From positions 124,001 through 188,000 of the forward strand of contig NZ_JACJQG010000001.1 in assembly GCF_014696435.1 (NCBI RefSeq): a stretch of 64,000 bases of DNA, read 5' to 3'. Source of the stretch: Calothrix anomala FACHB-343 (GTDB lineage Bacteria; Cyanobacteriota; Cyanobacteriia; Cyanobacteriales; Nostocaceae). This document shows positions 55,207 to 64,000 of this stretch, in pieces (positions within the stretch are counted from its first letter, which is position 1; the number at the start of each line of letters is the position of its first letter). Position numbers and translations under genes: made by a program. The notes under the pieces were generated by a model. That model did no database searches. It had not been told where the DNA came from and was given only the letters and a program-made list of their open reading frames with translations.

Positions 55207-57828
55207 TTACAACCAATTCCCTACCAAAATAAAAGATGCCCAATGATAGGGACGATGAAAATTTGTATTAGGAAATTGGTGGAGAAAAGCTAATTGCACA
55301 TTACGCAATGCTTCTGCTTTAGTAATTTGAGGTTTATTAAGTTCCTGGTAAAACCTAATCATAAATTCAGCCGTGGAAGCATCGTTAACTTGCCAAACTG
55401 CTGCCAGAGTACTGCGCGCGCCAGCGCTAATTGCTATTCCTGCTAATCCTAAAGCAGCGCGATTATCACCTCTTGCTGTTTCACAAGCGCTGAGAATTAG
55501 TAATTCAATTGGCTTGTGCATTCTGGAATAATCTAAACGTAGTAATTCATTTAAATCTTTAACGCGAATTTGGGCTTGCCAATCTAAAATATAAGTTTCT
55601 TCTGGATTAGAACTAAATTTACCGTGAGTTGCTAAGTGAACAACATTAAAAGGACGGGAATTAATTTCTTGCCGGATATTCTCTTGAATAAATTTTTTAT
55701 TTTCTAGAATTTGGCTATGGGGAACTCTTTGTTTTATTCCTGTTAATTCTAAGGCGACACTCTCTATCGTTCCTAAACCTGCTTTTTGGAAACTAGGAGC
55801 ATCAGTAGCACCAGCAATTAAAACATTTAAATTTTCTCTTTTTAAAGGTTTTGGTTCTAGTAATTGCAACCCAGAAGTAACGCTGACTGCATATCTTTCT
55901 ATTAAATATTTTTTTCCACCATAAAGCATAGACATGGGTAAGTTTCGCAGCGAACCATCTAAAATAAATACTAAGTTTTTAATTTGGCTTTGTTCGCGAT
56001 TGCTGGTGATTTCTAATTCGGTTTCAAATGGTTTAATTAACCAGTTATATAATTGTTGAGATTGTTTTTTAAAGCGAAAAAGGCTGCTAGTTATTTTTTC
56101 TGCAGATTGTCGCAGTTGGTTAACTGTTTCATCTACTTGAGTTTGCGAAACATTTTGATTGGCATAGTGACGTAAATTATCAACACCAGGTAATTTAATA
56201 ATTACTTCTAATCTATCTGGTAAAATAATGGGATAAACAACTGCGGCGTTAGGGTCTAAATTATCAATATTTACTGCTACTGGTTTAGCGCAAGAATCGC
56301 CAAAGAAATTATCTAATTCAGCTAATTGTAGAGCTTCCATAATATTACGCGCTTGTTTCAAATCTTCTCGACTGGGTTCAGAAGAACGCAAGAATAAATC
56401 AACTAATTGTCTGTATACAGGTTCTACAGTTTCGCGAAAAGAAAATTGAATTTCTGGATTGAGAGCGACTAAATCGCTACGTAAATCCTTGAGAGTATTA
56501 AAAGCTTGGGTGTAATATTTAATGGCTTCGGGGTTGGCTTCGCGGTTATTTTTGGTTTTTTCTGCCTGATTTTGGAGAATTCTGCCCATTTGCCATTGCC
56601 ATTGATAAGCAATATCTGATGCATTACTTGCTTGGGCAATTATTAAGGCAGATTGGGTAAATTTTTGTGCCTTTTCCCATGCAGATATTTTTTCATATAA
56701 TTCGCCAAAAATACCAAGAGCGTATGATTCTGCTCGTTGATCTGCTAAATTTTGTGATTGGGTAATTGCGGTATTTAATATGCGCTGAATTTCCGAATAA
56801 TCAGGATTGAATTTAATCAGGTTTTGGGCAAAGTTTACACGAGCATAAATAGCAGAGCGGCTAGGAGGTAATTGTTGGAGAGCAGCAGTAATTTCTGGGA
56901 CTAAATGAGTAATAGATGAAAAATCTTGGCTTTCAATTAAGACAGCAAATTGATTAAGCTTGACTTGAGCTTTGATTAATTGTGAAGTGGTAACTTGGTC
57001 TGCTTGTTGATAGCGATTTAAGGCTTGTTTGATATATTGCTGAATAATTTCTGTATCTTGAACTGCTTTTGCTCTTCTAGCTAAAGCTACCTCAGTATTA
57101 CCTAAAGCGAGTAAAACTTGACTTTCGGCTTGGGGTAAACCAACTCGTTGCGCGATCGCTAAACTAGTCTGTAAAATTTTGTGAGACTGTTCTAAATCCC
57201 TAACTTGGCGGTAAATATTGCCCAAATTGAGCAAGCCAGTTACCTTAAACTCAGAATCTGGTTGTTGATTAATTTGTTGTTCTAGCTGCGTTAAAATCTT
57301 GCTAGCGCGACGATACAGCCCTAAAGATTGCATCGCTAAAGCTTGATTCATCTGGCTACCCATAACGCCAGTGCGATCGCTTGCTTGACTATATAATAAT
57401 TCTGCATTCTCCCAAGCTGCTAAAGCTGCTTCTCCGTTACCTGTGGCTAGTTGTAAATGTGCTTGCGCATTCTCTGCTTGGGCGCGGGCTTGATTAACCT
57501 GGGGGCTGGGTGATAAATCTTTTAATAATGACAAACTTTGATTAATCGCTGCTTGTGCTGGTTGCCATTGTCCTAGTTTTTGCTGGGCTAAAGATGTAAA
57601 AGTTAAAGCTTGGGCTTGCTGAAGGATATCTTTGGTATTTTGGGAAATCTTTAACGCCTGTTGTAGTGTTTGCGCAGCTTGGGCAAACTGTTGAGCATCA
57701 TAATATTTTTTACCCTGTTGCAAAAGTGCGATCGCAGAATCTTCAGCCTTCACCGAAAATAAAGTTGAGGTACCTAAGCTAAGTAGCAAACTCAAACCAG
57801 CAATTAATATCAACCGCCAAAACTTCAT
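55207..57828 (-). CDS. Secreted TPR-CHAT protein 2 (caspase-like)
   Basis: 873 residues from the ATG at 57828 (MKFWRLILIAGLSLLLSLG, a clear signal peptide). TPR-like repeats fill about 30-440 (ALLQQGKKYYDAQQFAQAAQ, TLQQALKISQNTKD). The CHAT domain has His735 in HLATHGKF, Cys782 in LSACETARGD and GLAGIAISAGARSTLAAVWQVND. The ATG overlaps the stop codon of the upstream tpsA by four bases (57825-57828), so the exoprotein and this protease are translationally coupled. The longer open frame from 57870 is read through the end of tpsA and is not used. Confidence 0.92.
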   Translation of the reverse strand: MKFWRLILIAGLSLLLSLGTSTLFSVKAEDSAIALLQQGKKYYDAQQFAQAAQTLQQALKISQNTKDILQQAQALTFTSLAQQKLGQWQPAQAAINQSLSLLKDLSPSPQVNQARAQAENAQAHLQLATGNGEAALAAWENAELLYSQASDRTGVMGSQMNQALAMQSLGLYRRASKILTQLEQQINQQPDSEFKVTGLLNLGNIYRQVRDLEQSHKILQTSLAIAQRVGLPQAESQVLLALGNTEVALARRAKAVQDTEIIQQYIKQALNRYQQADQVTTSQLIKAQVKLNQFAVLIESQDFSSITHLVPEITAALQQLPPSRSAIYARVNFAQNLIKFNPDYSEIQRILNTAITQSQNLADQRAESYALGIFGELYEKISAWEKAQKFTQSALIIAQASNASDIAYQWQWQMGRILQNQAEKTKNNREANPEAIKYYTQAFNTLKDLRSDLVALNPEIQFSFRETVEPVYRQLVDLFLRSSEPSREDLKQARNIMEALQLAELDNFFGDSCAKPVAVNIDNLDPNAAVVYPIILPDRLEVIIKLPGVDNLRHYANQNVSQTQVDETVNQLRQSAEKITSSLFRFKKQSQQLYNWLIKPFETELEITSNREQSQIKNLVFILDGSLRNLPMSMLYGGKKYLIERYAVSVTSGLQLLEPKPLKRENLNVLIAGATDAPSFQKAGLGTIESVALELTGIKQRVPHSQILENKKFIQENIRQEINSRPFNVVHLATHGKFSSNPEETYILDWQAQIRVKDLNELLRLDYSRMHKPIELLILSACETARGDNRAALGLAGIAISAGARSTLAAVWQVNDASTAEFMIRFYQELNKPQITKAEALRNVQLAFLHQFPNTNFHRPYHWASFILVGNWL

Positions 57829-60821
57829 GCTTTTTCCCTCAACCCTTGACAATCGGGAACATTTAACCAATTACCTTTAGGTGTAACTACCACAGGTTCA
57901 GCAATCAAATTCACCGCACCATCCACCCCTTTCACCCAACCTTGAGCCTCAACAATTTTCGCTGCATTATCTAATTGATGGTGTTGCTGATGGCTATTAA
58001 TAGCTGCTGATGTTGGTAAATTCTCTGGTTGTACTAATCGCCAATCTTCCCAAGCTGCGTCTGGGTTTAAGACTTCGCGGGGTGAAGCAGGTAAACCACC
58101 ACGACCTGTAACAATAAATTCGCTACCCTGACTCGCAGCTACACAAAGATTTTGATTAATTAAGCCCGCCACATTCACAACATCTTTGGGTAATTCTGTC
58201 AAGCCTTGAGAAGGATCTACATCCGCATTGCTGATTTCGACAACACCCGCAACCCCAAATTGTGAACTAGCAGTGATATCACTTAAATCAGTTTGTCGTT
58301 CGCGAAACTGCAACCCAAAAACGCCTTGGGTAGAAATATTAATCTTTCCCCCTCGACCTTGAAAAGCATCGGCGGTGATATCGCTATTTTCTTGCGCAAC
58401 GCTGACAATAAACGGAGCCTGAATCGTAATGTTTCCACCATCGCCGCCAGCATTTGCAGTTCCCGCAGTTGTCGAGATTTGGCTATTGTGGCGCAGTAAT
58501 AGAAATTCTTTGATATCTAAAGTGATATTACCGCCATTTGTCGAGCGAGTTTGGGCTGTAATCTTGCTATTATCCAGCCTGATTTTATCGGCGGTAATGC
58601 TCAAATTACCTGCAATTCCTTCGCCTTTACTACCAACTGTAGCCTGCGCTCCCTGTGATATTAGTAACTCAGGAGTTTGAATCGTCAAAGAACCCCCATC
58701 GCCTTGATTTTCAGTTTGTGCAAACAAACCGCTAGAAATTTGTTGATTGGCTGAGGTTCCTGTAAGTTGCACTAATTGGGAAGCATTAATCGTTAAAGTT
58801 CCCGCTTTTCCCAAACCAAAGGTGTTAGTGGAAATTTGTCCGCCATCCCGAACCAGTAACACAGGGGCGGTGATAGTTAAAGCGCCAGCGTCTCCCGTAG
58901 CTCTACGGTTAGCTTGTACGTCTATTTTGCTAGGATTTAAACCATTAGCGGAAGTACCAATTACTTCTACAGATTTATAAGCATTAACTGCTACAGTTCC
59001 TCCCCTCCCAGAACCGAAAGTGCTAGCAGAAATTAGCGCCCCATCTAAAATTTGCAATACAGGAGTGTTAATTGTTAAAGAACCCGCATCACCTGTTTGT
59101 CTGGTGGAAGCGAATAAGCCACTGGAACGCTGATTGTTAGGTGTAGTCCCACGAATTTGGACTAATTCAGTAGCATTGATAGTCGAACTTCCGCCCTTAC
59201 CCGCCCCAAAAGTACCAGATCCCACCTGCGCCCCATCTAAAATTTGAAAGACAGGCGTATTAATTGTTAAAGAACCTGCATCACCTTTACCTTCAGTTTG
59301 CGAAACTAAGACAGCAGATTGACCATTAGCTGCTGTTCCCCTGGCTTGGACTAATTTTGTCGCATTTACAGTTAAATTTCCCCCTTTACCGAAGTAACGA
59401 GTTGAAGATGAAACCTGCGCGCCATCCAAGACTTGTAACACCGGAGTATTAATGGTTAAGGAACCTGCATCGCCTTGACCTTGAGTCACAGCGATTAATG
59501 CACTAGGCTTATTATTGGCGGAAACACCAATTACTTGAATTAATTCCGAAGCATTGACAATGACATTTCCTCCGCGACCATCTGATATGGTGCTAGATGA
59601 AGCTTCTGCACCATCACGAATCAACAACACAGGAGTATTAATCGTCAATGTCCCGGCATTTCCCGGCCCTTGAGTCACAGCTATCAAAACGCTAGGATAC
59701 AGACCTATGCCGCTTAATTCTACAGAATTAGGCGCATTAACGGTCAAATTTCCGCCTTTTCCTGGCCTATTGGTGAAAGTATAAACCTGTGCCCCATCGC
59801 GAATTTTTAACACAGGAGTATTAATAATTAAAGAAGCTCCATCCCCAGTGCTATTAGTCGTAGTGCCTATACTGCTAAGATTTTGACCATTAATTGCAGA
59901 TCCTATTACTTCTATAGAATCGGTAGCATTCACAGTCAAACTGCTATCTGTTCCTGTTCCTAAGGTATTGATTTGAATTTTAGAACCATCGCTCATCTGC
60001 AAACGACGGCTTTGTACTTGAATGTAACCGCCAGTGTTACCACTGGTGACAACGTTAGCTTGTTGTGACAGAGAAATATTTTGGAATTCTTGCACGCCTT
60101 GATAACCAAGACTATAGCCAGTTACTATTGGTGTGAGATTTACTAAACTATTACCCGCAACACTTCCTAACTCAATTCGTCCATCAATTGCGCGGACAAT
60201 TCCCGCTTCGAGAATCACATCACCACCCACCAAAGCTAAAGTTTTTTCTGGCTGAACTTCCAAACCATTAACTGCACGATTAACGATACTTCCAGGATTC
60301 GCCCCAAATTGTAAACCAATGGGAGTGCTGACAGTTAACAGTGGTTTTGTGGAAGATACAGCAGTATTGAATTGATAACCATCAGCAAATTTGACGCTAG
60401 TAGCTGTACTTGCTATAAATGAGCCGTTAATATCTAATTTGGCATTGCGCCCAAAAACTATACCATTGGGATTGATTAAGAATAAATTTGCATTGCCATC
60501 TATGCCTAAAGTGCCGAGAATATTTGAGGAATTACTGCCCGTTATCCGGCTAAAAATCTGAGTAATTCCCGTAGGATTGGCAAAATAAACTGTTTTGCCC
60601 TCTTCAATATTAAATTCTTGAAAACTGTGAAATAAATTGGTGTCGCGGATTGCGCCACCATCTATGCGGTCAGCAGCCGCTCCTTTGATAATGACGTTGG
60701 GTGTAATTACTGAACTTTCTGTTCCTAGAGTATTATCTTGAGTAATTTGGGCTACTGCGGGATAGTTGAAGAAGGCGATCGCCAAAAATCCCATCAGTAG
60801 ATATGAGGAGTGGTTTATCAT
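57825..60821 (-). CDS. TpsA-type filamentous hemagglutinin/S-layer family exoprotein 2
   Basis: 998 residues. The signal peptide (SYLLMGFLAIAFFNYPAVAQ) precedes a TPS domain (about 25-165: NLFHSFQEFNIEEGKTVYFA, GNANLFLINPNGIVFGRNAKL). About ten regular repeats of roughly 52 residues follow, of the type DAGSLTINTPVLQILDGAQV, forming a beta helix. The C-terminus repeats the features of the first TpsA: CVAASQGSEFIVTGRGGLPA, then GNWLNVPDCQGLREKA. No TpsB is adjacent on this strand; the one at 50367 is the obvious candidate. Its stop overlaps the CHAT start. Confidence 0.92.
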   Translation of the reverse strand: MINHSSYLLMGFLAIAFFNYPAVAQITQDNTLGTESSVITPNVIIKGAAADRIDGGAIRDTNLFHSFQEFNIEEGKTVYFANPTGITQIFSRITGSNSSNILGTLGIDGNANLFLINPNGIVFGRNAKLDINGSFIASTATSVKFADGYQFNTAVSSTKPLLTVSTPIGLQFGANPGSIVNRAVNGLEVQPEKTLALVGGDVILEAGIVRAIDGRIELGSVAGNSLVNLTPIVTGYSLGYQGVQEFQNISLSQQANVVTSGNTGGYIQVQSRRLQMSDGSKIQINTLGTGTDSSLTVNATDSIEVIGSAINGQNLSSIGTTTNSTGDGASLIINTPVLKIRDGAQVYTFTNRPGKGGNLTVNAPNSVELSGIGLYPSVLIAVTQGPGNAGTLTINTPVLLIRDGAEASSSTISDGRGGNVIVNASELIQVIGVSANNKPSALIAVTQGQGDAGSLTINTPVLQVLDGAQVSSSTRYFGKGGNLTVNATKLVQARGTAANGQSAVLVSQTEGKGDAGSLTINTPVFQILDGAQVGSGTFGAGKGGSSTINATELVQIRGTTPNNQRSSGLFASTRQTGDAGSLTINTPVLQILDGALISASTFGSGRGGTVAVNAYKSVEVIGTSANGLNPSKIDVQANRRATGDAGALTITAPVLLVRDGGQISTNTFGLGKAGTLTINASQLVQLTGTSANQQISSGLFAQTENQGDGGSLTIQTPELLISQGAQATVGSKGEGIAGNLSITADKIRLDNSKITAQTRSTNGGNITLDIKEFLLLRHNSQISTTAGTANAGGDGGNITIQAPFIVSVAQENSDITADAFQGRGGKINISTQGVFGLQFRERQTDLSDITASSQFGVAGVVEISNADVDPSQGLTELPKDVVNVAGLINQNLCVAASQGSEFIVTGRGGLPASPREVLNPDAAWEDWRLVQPENLPTSAAINSHQQHHQLDNAAKIVEAQGWVKGVDGAVNLIAEPVVVTPKGNWLNVPDCQGLREKA

Positions 60822-60830
60822 TGGTCATGA

Positions 60831-60857
60831 GAGACGCGATGAATCGCGTCTGTACAA
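60831..60857 (-). repeat. Dispersed 28-bp palindrome, copy 8
   Basis: On the minus strand TTGTACAGACGCGATTCATC followed by GCGTCTC, ten bases upstream of the second tpsA start codon, so in its leader or promoter. TCATTAGTCATTTG heptamers are next to it. Confidence 0.85.
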
Positions 60858-60983
60858 TTGTCATTGGTCATTAGTCATTTGTTATTTTTGAATTTTGAAT
60901 TGTTAATTGCAGTCGAAACTGTAGCCCTAAATTGTTTAGGACTAAAGTATTAACTCGGAATTTATCAAAATAAAAATTCTCAA

Positions 60984-61025
60984 AAAAAAATACAGGTCAG
61001 CAGAGTCTGCTTGACCTGTATTTTA
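60984..61025 (-). terminator. Intrinsic terminator downstream of tsf
   Basis: Read on the minus strand, AATACAGGTCAAGCAGACTC and its partner GCTGACCTGTATT form a long stem followed by at least seven T. It is 170 bp after the tsf stop and could also insulate the tpsA2 promoter. Confidence 0.8.
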
Positions 61026-61103
61026 ACAAGCTATTTATCTTTAGTCATTTGTTGTTAATACTAATAACAAATGACAAATGACTAATGACAAAGCGCAAAG
61101 TCT

Positions 61104-61170
61104 GAGCGCCGACTTCCGGCGCTCAGACGGCAGTTCCTTTAAGCGGGGGAACCCCGCCAACGGACTGCCT
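61104..61170. repeat. Two strong hairpins after tsf
   Basis: GTCTGAGCGCCG/CGGCGCTCAGAC (61104-61131) is a 12-bp stem on a 4-base loop. It is followed by GGCAGT...ACTGCC with an inner CGGGG/CCCCG stem (61132-61170), related to the repeat at 13280. Confidence 0.75.
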
Positions 61171-61192
61171 CAACTTTGTAAGAATGACTAAA

Positions 61193-62137
61193 TTATTTAG
61201 CACCTATTTGAGCAGCGACTTCGTCAGCAAAGTTGCTTTCTTTCTTTTCAATGCCTTCACCTAGTACATAGCGCACAAAGCGTTTAATTGTGATGTCTTG
61301 ACCCAGTTTAGACTTAACTTGCTTCACCAAGTCTTCCACAGAAATGCTTTGATCGCGAATGAAAGGCTGATCTAGCAAAGCCAATTCTTTAAGACGTTTT
61401 TCAATCCGTCCTTGAACAATCTTTTCTTTGACGTTCTGTGGCTTGTTAGCTAAATCGTCCCGCCCCAATTCTACTTCTTTTTCTTTTTCAGCAACTTCAG
61501 CCGGGATTTCGCTGACACTGACAAATTCCACGTTGGGGCAAGCAGCTATTTGCATGGCAGTGTTCCGCGCTAAAGTTTGGAACTCTTCATTGCCAACTAC
61601 TGCATTAGTTTCAGATTCTACTTCAACTAATACACCAACTCGACCACCAGTGTGAATATAGCTGTCTACTATACCGGATTTGCCTTCGGCGATGGAAAAA
61701 TTGACAAAACGGCGTACTTGGATATTTTCACCAAGCTGGGTAATAGTTTGCTTAATGAATTCATCGACAGTTACACTTGCATCTTCAATGTAGGGTTGAG
61801 GTAATAAAGCTTCAACGCTATCAGCTGCGATCGCTTGTTTTGCCAGATTTTTCACTAAAGCCTTAAAAGCATCGTTACGGGCAACAAAATCGGTTTGGCA
61901 GTTGACTTCTATCAGTACACCTACTTGAGAACTTGATTCTATGTAAGTGTCTACTAGACCTTCAGCTGCAACGCGATCGCCTTTTGTACCACCTTTAGCG
62001 ATGCCCTTTTGCCGCAACCAATCTATGGCTTTTTCGATATCGCCATCAGTTTCTGTTAGTGCTTTTTTGCAGTCCATCATGCCAGCATTGGTTTTTTGGC
62101 GTAGCTCTTGGACTAGTTTTGCAGATATTGCCGCCAT
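61193..62137 (-). CDS. tsf: Elongation factor Ts
   Basis: 314 residues. EF-Ts recycles EF-Tu by GDP release. Seen are the UBA-like N-terminus ([21 protein letters not shown]), [11 protein letters not shown], the EF-Tu contact [12 protein letters not shown]-type segment ([17 protein letters not shown], about 76-92), a second half with [20 protein letters not shown], and [10 protein letters not shown]-like end ([20 protein letters not shown]). The internal duplication and length are those of cyanobacterial and chloroplast EF-Ts. It follows rpsB in the conserved rpsB-tsf operon with a 155-bp spacer. Confidence 0.96.
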   Translation of the reverse strand: MAAISAKLVQELRQKTNAGMMDCKKALTETDGDIEKAIDWLRQKGIAKGGTKGDRVAAEGLVDTYIESSSQVGVLIEVNCQTDFVARNDAFKALVKNLAKQAIAADSVEALLPQPYIEDASVTVDEFIKQTITQLGENIQVRRFVNFSIAEGKSGIVDSYIHTGGRVGVLVEVESETNAVVGNEEFQTLARNTAMQIAACPNVEFVSVSEIPAEVAEKEKEVELGRDDLANKPQNVKEKIVQGRIEKRLKELALLDQPFIRDQSISVEDLVKQVKSKLGQDITIKRFVRYVLGEGIEKKESNFADEVAAQIGAK

Positions 62138-62292
62138 GTTGCCTCAATTCCTAGTTGACCTCGAGTTGTAATCGCTCACGGGTGTTGAGTATTTCTATCT
62201 TACTCAGGGCTGGGGATCAAAAAACGATCAATTGTCAAGTAATGAAGTATGAAATTTTATTTTTAACCTTTCATACTTCATTCTTTAACTAA

Positions 62293-63087
62293 TTATTCTT
62301 CGTCTTCGTCATCGCTTGCGTATGTACCAGACAACTCAGTGTCGTCATAGTCATAGTCTTCTTCAGCGCCTTCGTAATCGTCATAATCCTCTTCAGCATC
62401 CAACTGACCATGACGACCTTCATAAATCGCATCCGCTAATTTACCGACGATCAGCTTAATAGATCTGATAGCGTCGTCATTTGCTGGGATGGGAATATCT
62501 ACGACATCGGGGTCACAGTTTGTATCTAACATCGATACAATGGGAATTCCCAATTTTTGACATTCTTGAACTGCGTTATACTCCCGGCGTTGGTCTACAA
62601 TTACCACCACATCGGGAACTTTCCGCATGGTTTTAATCCCGCCCAAATATTTTTGTAGCTTCGCCATTTCCCGGCGTAACATTGAAGCTTCTTTTTTCGG
62701 CAACAAGTCCAATGCTCCGCTTTCTTCGCGGCGTTCCAAATCTTTGAGACGGTCTACACGGGTTTTAATAGTTGCCCAGTTGGTGAGCATTCCACCCAAC
62801 CAACGTTGGTTGATGTAGTGGGAACCACAACGACTAGCTTCTTGGGCAATGATTCCTGCTGCTTGTCGCTTGGTACCGACAAAGAGGAATTTCTTACCTT
62901 GTTCCGCCTGTGTACGCATATAAGCATATGCATCTTCCATCAACTGGGCAGTTTGCACCAAGTCGATAATATGTACACCATTGCGGGAAGTATAAATGTA
63001 CGGAGACATTTTTGGGTTCCAACGGCGGGTCTGATGCCCAAAGTGAACCCCTGACTCCATCATCTGAGCCAATGAAACGACTGGCAT
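62293..63087 (-). CDS. rpsB: 30S ribosomal protein uS2
   Basis: 264 residues. Family blocks: [20 protein letters not shown]-type start ([20 protein letters not shown]), [42 protein letters not shown] and [22 protein letters not shown]. The C-terminal tail of about 40 residues is almost wholly Asp, Glu and Tyr ([18 protein letters not shown]). This tail is longer than in enteric S2 and is probably disordered. First gene of rpsB-tsf; a hairpin lies in its leader. Confidence 0.97.
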   Translation of the reverse strand: MPVVSLAQMMESGVHFGHQTRRWNPKMSPYIYTSRNGVHIIDLVQTAQLMEDAYAYMRTQAEQGKKFLFVGTKRQAAGIIAQEASRCGSHYINQRWLGGMLTNWATIKTRVDRLKDLERREESGALDLLPKKEASMLRREMAKLQKYLGGIKTMRKVPDVVVIVDQRREYNAVQECQKLGIPIVSMLDTNCDPDVVDIPIPANDDAIRSIKLIVGKLADAIYEGRHGQLDAEEDYDDYEGAEEDYDYDDTELSGTYASDDEDEE

Positions 63088-63102
63088 ATATTCTTACTCC
63101 GA

Positions 63103-63153
63103 TTCGGGTTAAACCTCCACCCAGGCGTATTTCTCAATTGGGAAACACCCGAA
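63103..63153 (-). promoter_or_regulatory. Hairpin in the rpsB leader
   Basis: On the minus strand TTCGGGT (63153-63147) and ACCCGAA (63109-63103) close a 51-base stem-loop that contains GGGTGGAGG and ends 15 bases before the rpsB ATG. Ribosomal protein S2 represses its own operon through its leader in other bacteria; whether this hairpin does so is inference. Confidence 0.35.
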
Positions 63154-63254
63154 CTCCTGGATGTGCGAGATTAATGAGCCATACTAGGGTAACACATTTG
63201 GGTTGTTGTGGACGCTCGTGGAGAATTTAGGGAGTAAGACTGGGAGTGGTGAGG

Positions 63255-63400
63255 GGGATAAGGGGGACAAGGAGGACAAGAAATTTTAGATTTTAGATTT
63301 GCGATTTTGGATTTCAATCTAAAATCTAAAATCCAAAATCCAAAATTGTTTCAATGCCCAATGCCCCATGCCCCATGCCCAATACCTTGTAACTTAAATA
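63255..63400. repeat. Repeat cluster between rpsB and the pentapeptide gene
   Basis: GGGGGACAAGGAGGACAAG repeats, then inverted 7-bp units (ATTTTAGATTT, GATTTTGGATT against AATCTAAAATCCAAAATCC), then TGCCCAA/TGCCCCA heptamers (about 63355-63382). The stretch 63400-63600 upstream of the pentapeptide gene is AT-rich with nothing recognised. Confidence 0.8.
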
Positions 63401-63609
63401 ACAATTTTTTATATATTAAATTTCCCTGACTTATGTCAGCAATTTTTGTTTAAAAAACGGCTTGAAAACCTGTTTTTGGGCTTTTGGTGAATCTTTGCAG
63501 AAATTATTATCGATTTAATCTGCTAAATATCTGGTTTTCGGGTGTAATCTCGATATACAGTAACTTACACAATAGACTGTTGCCATAATTTACACCTTGA
63601 GGTAATACC

Positions 63610-64000
63610 ATGAGAAATTATGCTGACAAACAGGACTTAATATTTAGTCAAAGTAGGGATTTTAGCGGATGCGACTTAAGCGGAATTGACCTGAGAGCAG
63701 TGGATTTAAGTGGTGTTAACTTTTTAGGAGCAGATTTGCGTGGTGCTAATCTGTCTGGTTCTATGCTCACTGGTGCTAACCTGCGCGAGGCTAATTTAAT
63801 GCAAGCTGTGGTATCAGAAGCGAATTTAATTGATGCCGATTTAACCCAAGCGAATTTATGTGGAGCAGTTTTATGGCGATCGCAATTTTGTGGTACTAAT
63901 TTTTCTAGAGCTTCCTTGTGTGCCGTTGATTTAAGCGAAGCTGACCTCAGTGAAGCCTGTTTAATTGAAGCATCTTTAATTGAAGCCAAATTAATCCGCG
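63610..64000 (+). CDS. Pentapeptide-repeat protein, N-terminal part
   Basis: The frame opens at the ATG at 63610, with TTGAGG about 8 bases before it, and is open to the window end (130 codons), so the C-terminus is missing. After MRNYADKQDLIFSQSRDFSG the sequence is made of A(D/N)LxX pentapeptides: CDLSGIDLRAVDLSGVNFLG, ADLRGANLSG, ANLREANLMQ, ADLTQANLCG and so on, predicting a right-handed square beta-helix. There is no signal peptide. The large frame on the opposite strand (63648-63989) is a by-product of the repeats. Function unknown; some relatives bind proteins as scaffolds. Confidence 0.88.
   Translation, partial: MRNYADKQDLIFSQSRDFSGCDLSGIDLRAVDLSGVNFLGADLRGANLSGSMLTGANLREANLMQAVVSEANLIDADLTQANLCGAVLWRSQFCGTNFSRASLCAVDLSEADLSEACLIEASLIEAKLIR

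Noticed and set aside
63648-63989. Minus-strand frame of 113 codons at the right edge
   Set aside because: The plus strand encodes an unmistakable pentapeptide-repeat protein with a ribosome site; the antisense frame mirrors its periodicity.

Overview
The window is chromosomal DNA from a filamentous, very probably heterocyst-forming cyanobacterium (order Nostocales, in the Nostoc/Calothrix/Tolypothrix range). The support is a high density of the HIP1 octamer GCGATCGC, many heptameric short tandem repeats of the kind known from heterocystous genomes, and cyanobacterial marker families: Psb34/Ssl1498, COP23, DUF928, a cyanobacteriochrome chemoreceptor and TPS/CHAT proteins. The species cannot be named from the sequence alone.

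Layout. 1-7.4 kb holds a partial glycosyltransferase-like gene, a small conserved protein, glyoxalase II (gloB), an M14/DUF2817 peptidase-like protein, rplI-dnaB and a glycogen synthase (glgA). 7.9-12 kb is a single-module nonribosomal peptide synthetase (C-A-PCP-TE) whose specificity residues point to cysteine. 12-20 kb holds psb34 with a readable light-type promoter, small secreted proteins, an EamA transporter, a DUF928 protein, a fatty-acid alpha-dioxygenase with an unknown divergent neighbour, and a Tse2-toxin-like small protein whose end lies in a miniature element. 20-31.9 kb is mostly housekeeping: ftsH, an AI-2E family permease, an MscS-like channel, a Pmp3/YqaE protein, SUI1/YciH, trpB, a CAP protein, an RNase D-like exonuclease and a rhodanese without its cysteine.

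33-46 kb is signalling: an orphan OmpR-type regulator, a second EamA transporter, an operon of a catalytically dead HtrA, an intact HtrA and a degenerate LuxR-type regulator, a DXCF-cyanobacteriochrome chemoreceptor, and a large scaffold-like protein with three AAA_35-like modules plus TPRs. 46-61 kb is a two-partner-secretion locus: TpsA-TpsB-CHAT on the plus strand facing a TpsA-CHAT pair on the minus strand, with one TpsB apparently serving both exoproteins. 61-64 kb is rpsB-tsf and the start of a pentapeptide-repeat gene cut by the window edge.

The spaces between genes carry several families of miniature inverted-repeat elements (one 161 bp long with 9-bp target duplications at both copies), at least eight copies of a dispersed roughly 28-bp palindrome, and heptamer arrays of up to 16 units. 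I see no CRISPR array, tRNA, rRNA, transposase or prophage gene. The best candidates for undescribed biology are the TPS/CHAT locus, the dead/live HtrA operon, the stand-alone cysteine NRPS module and the Tse2-like gene.
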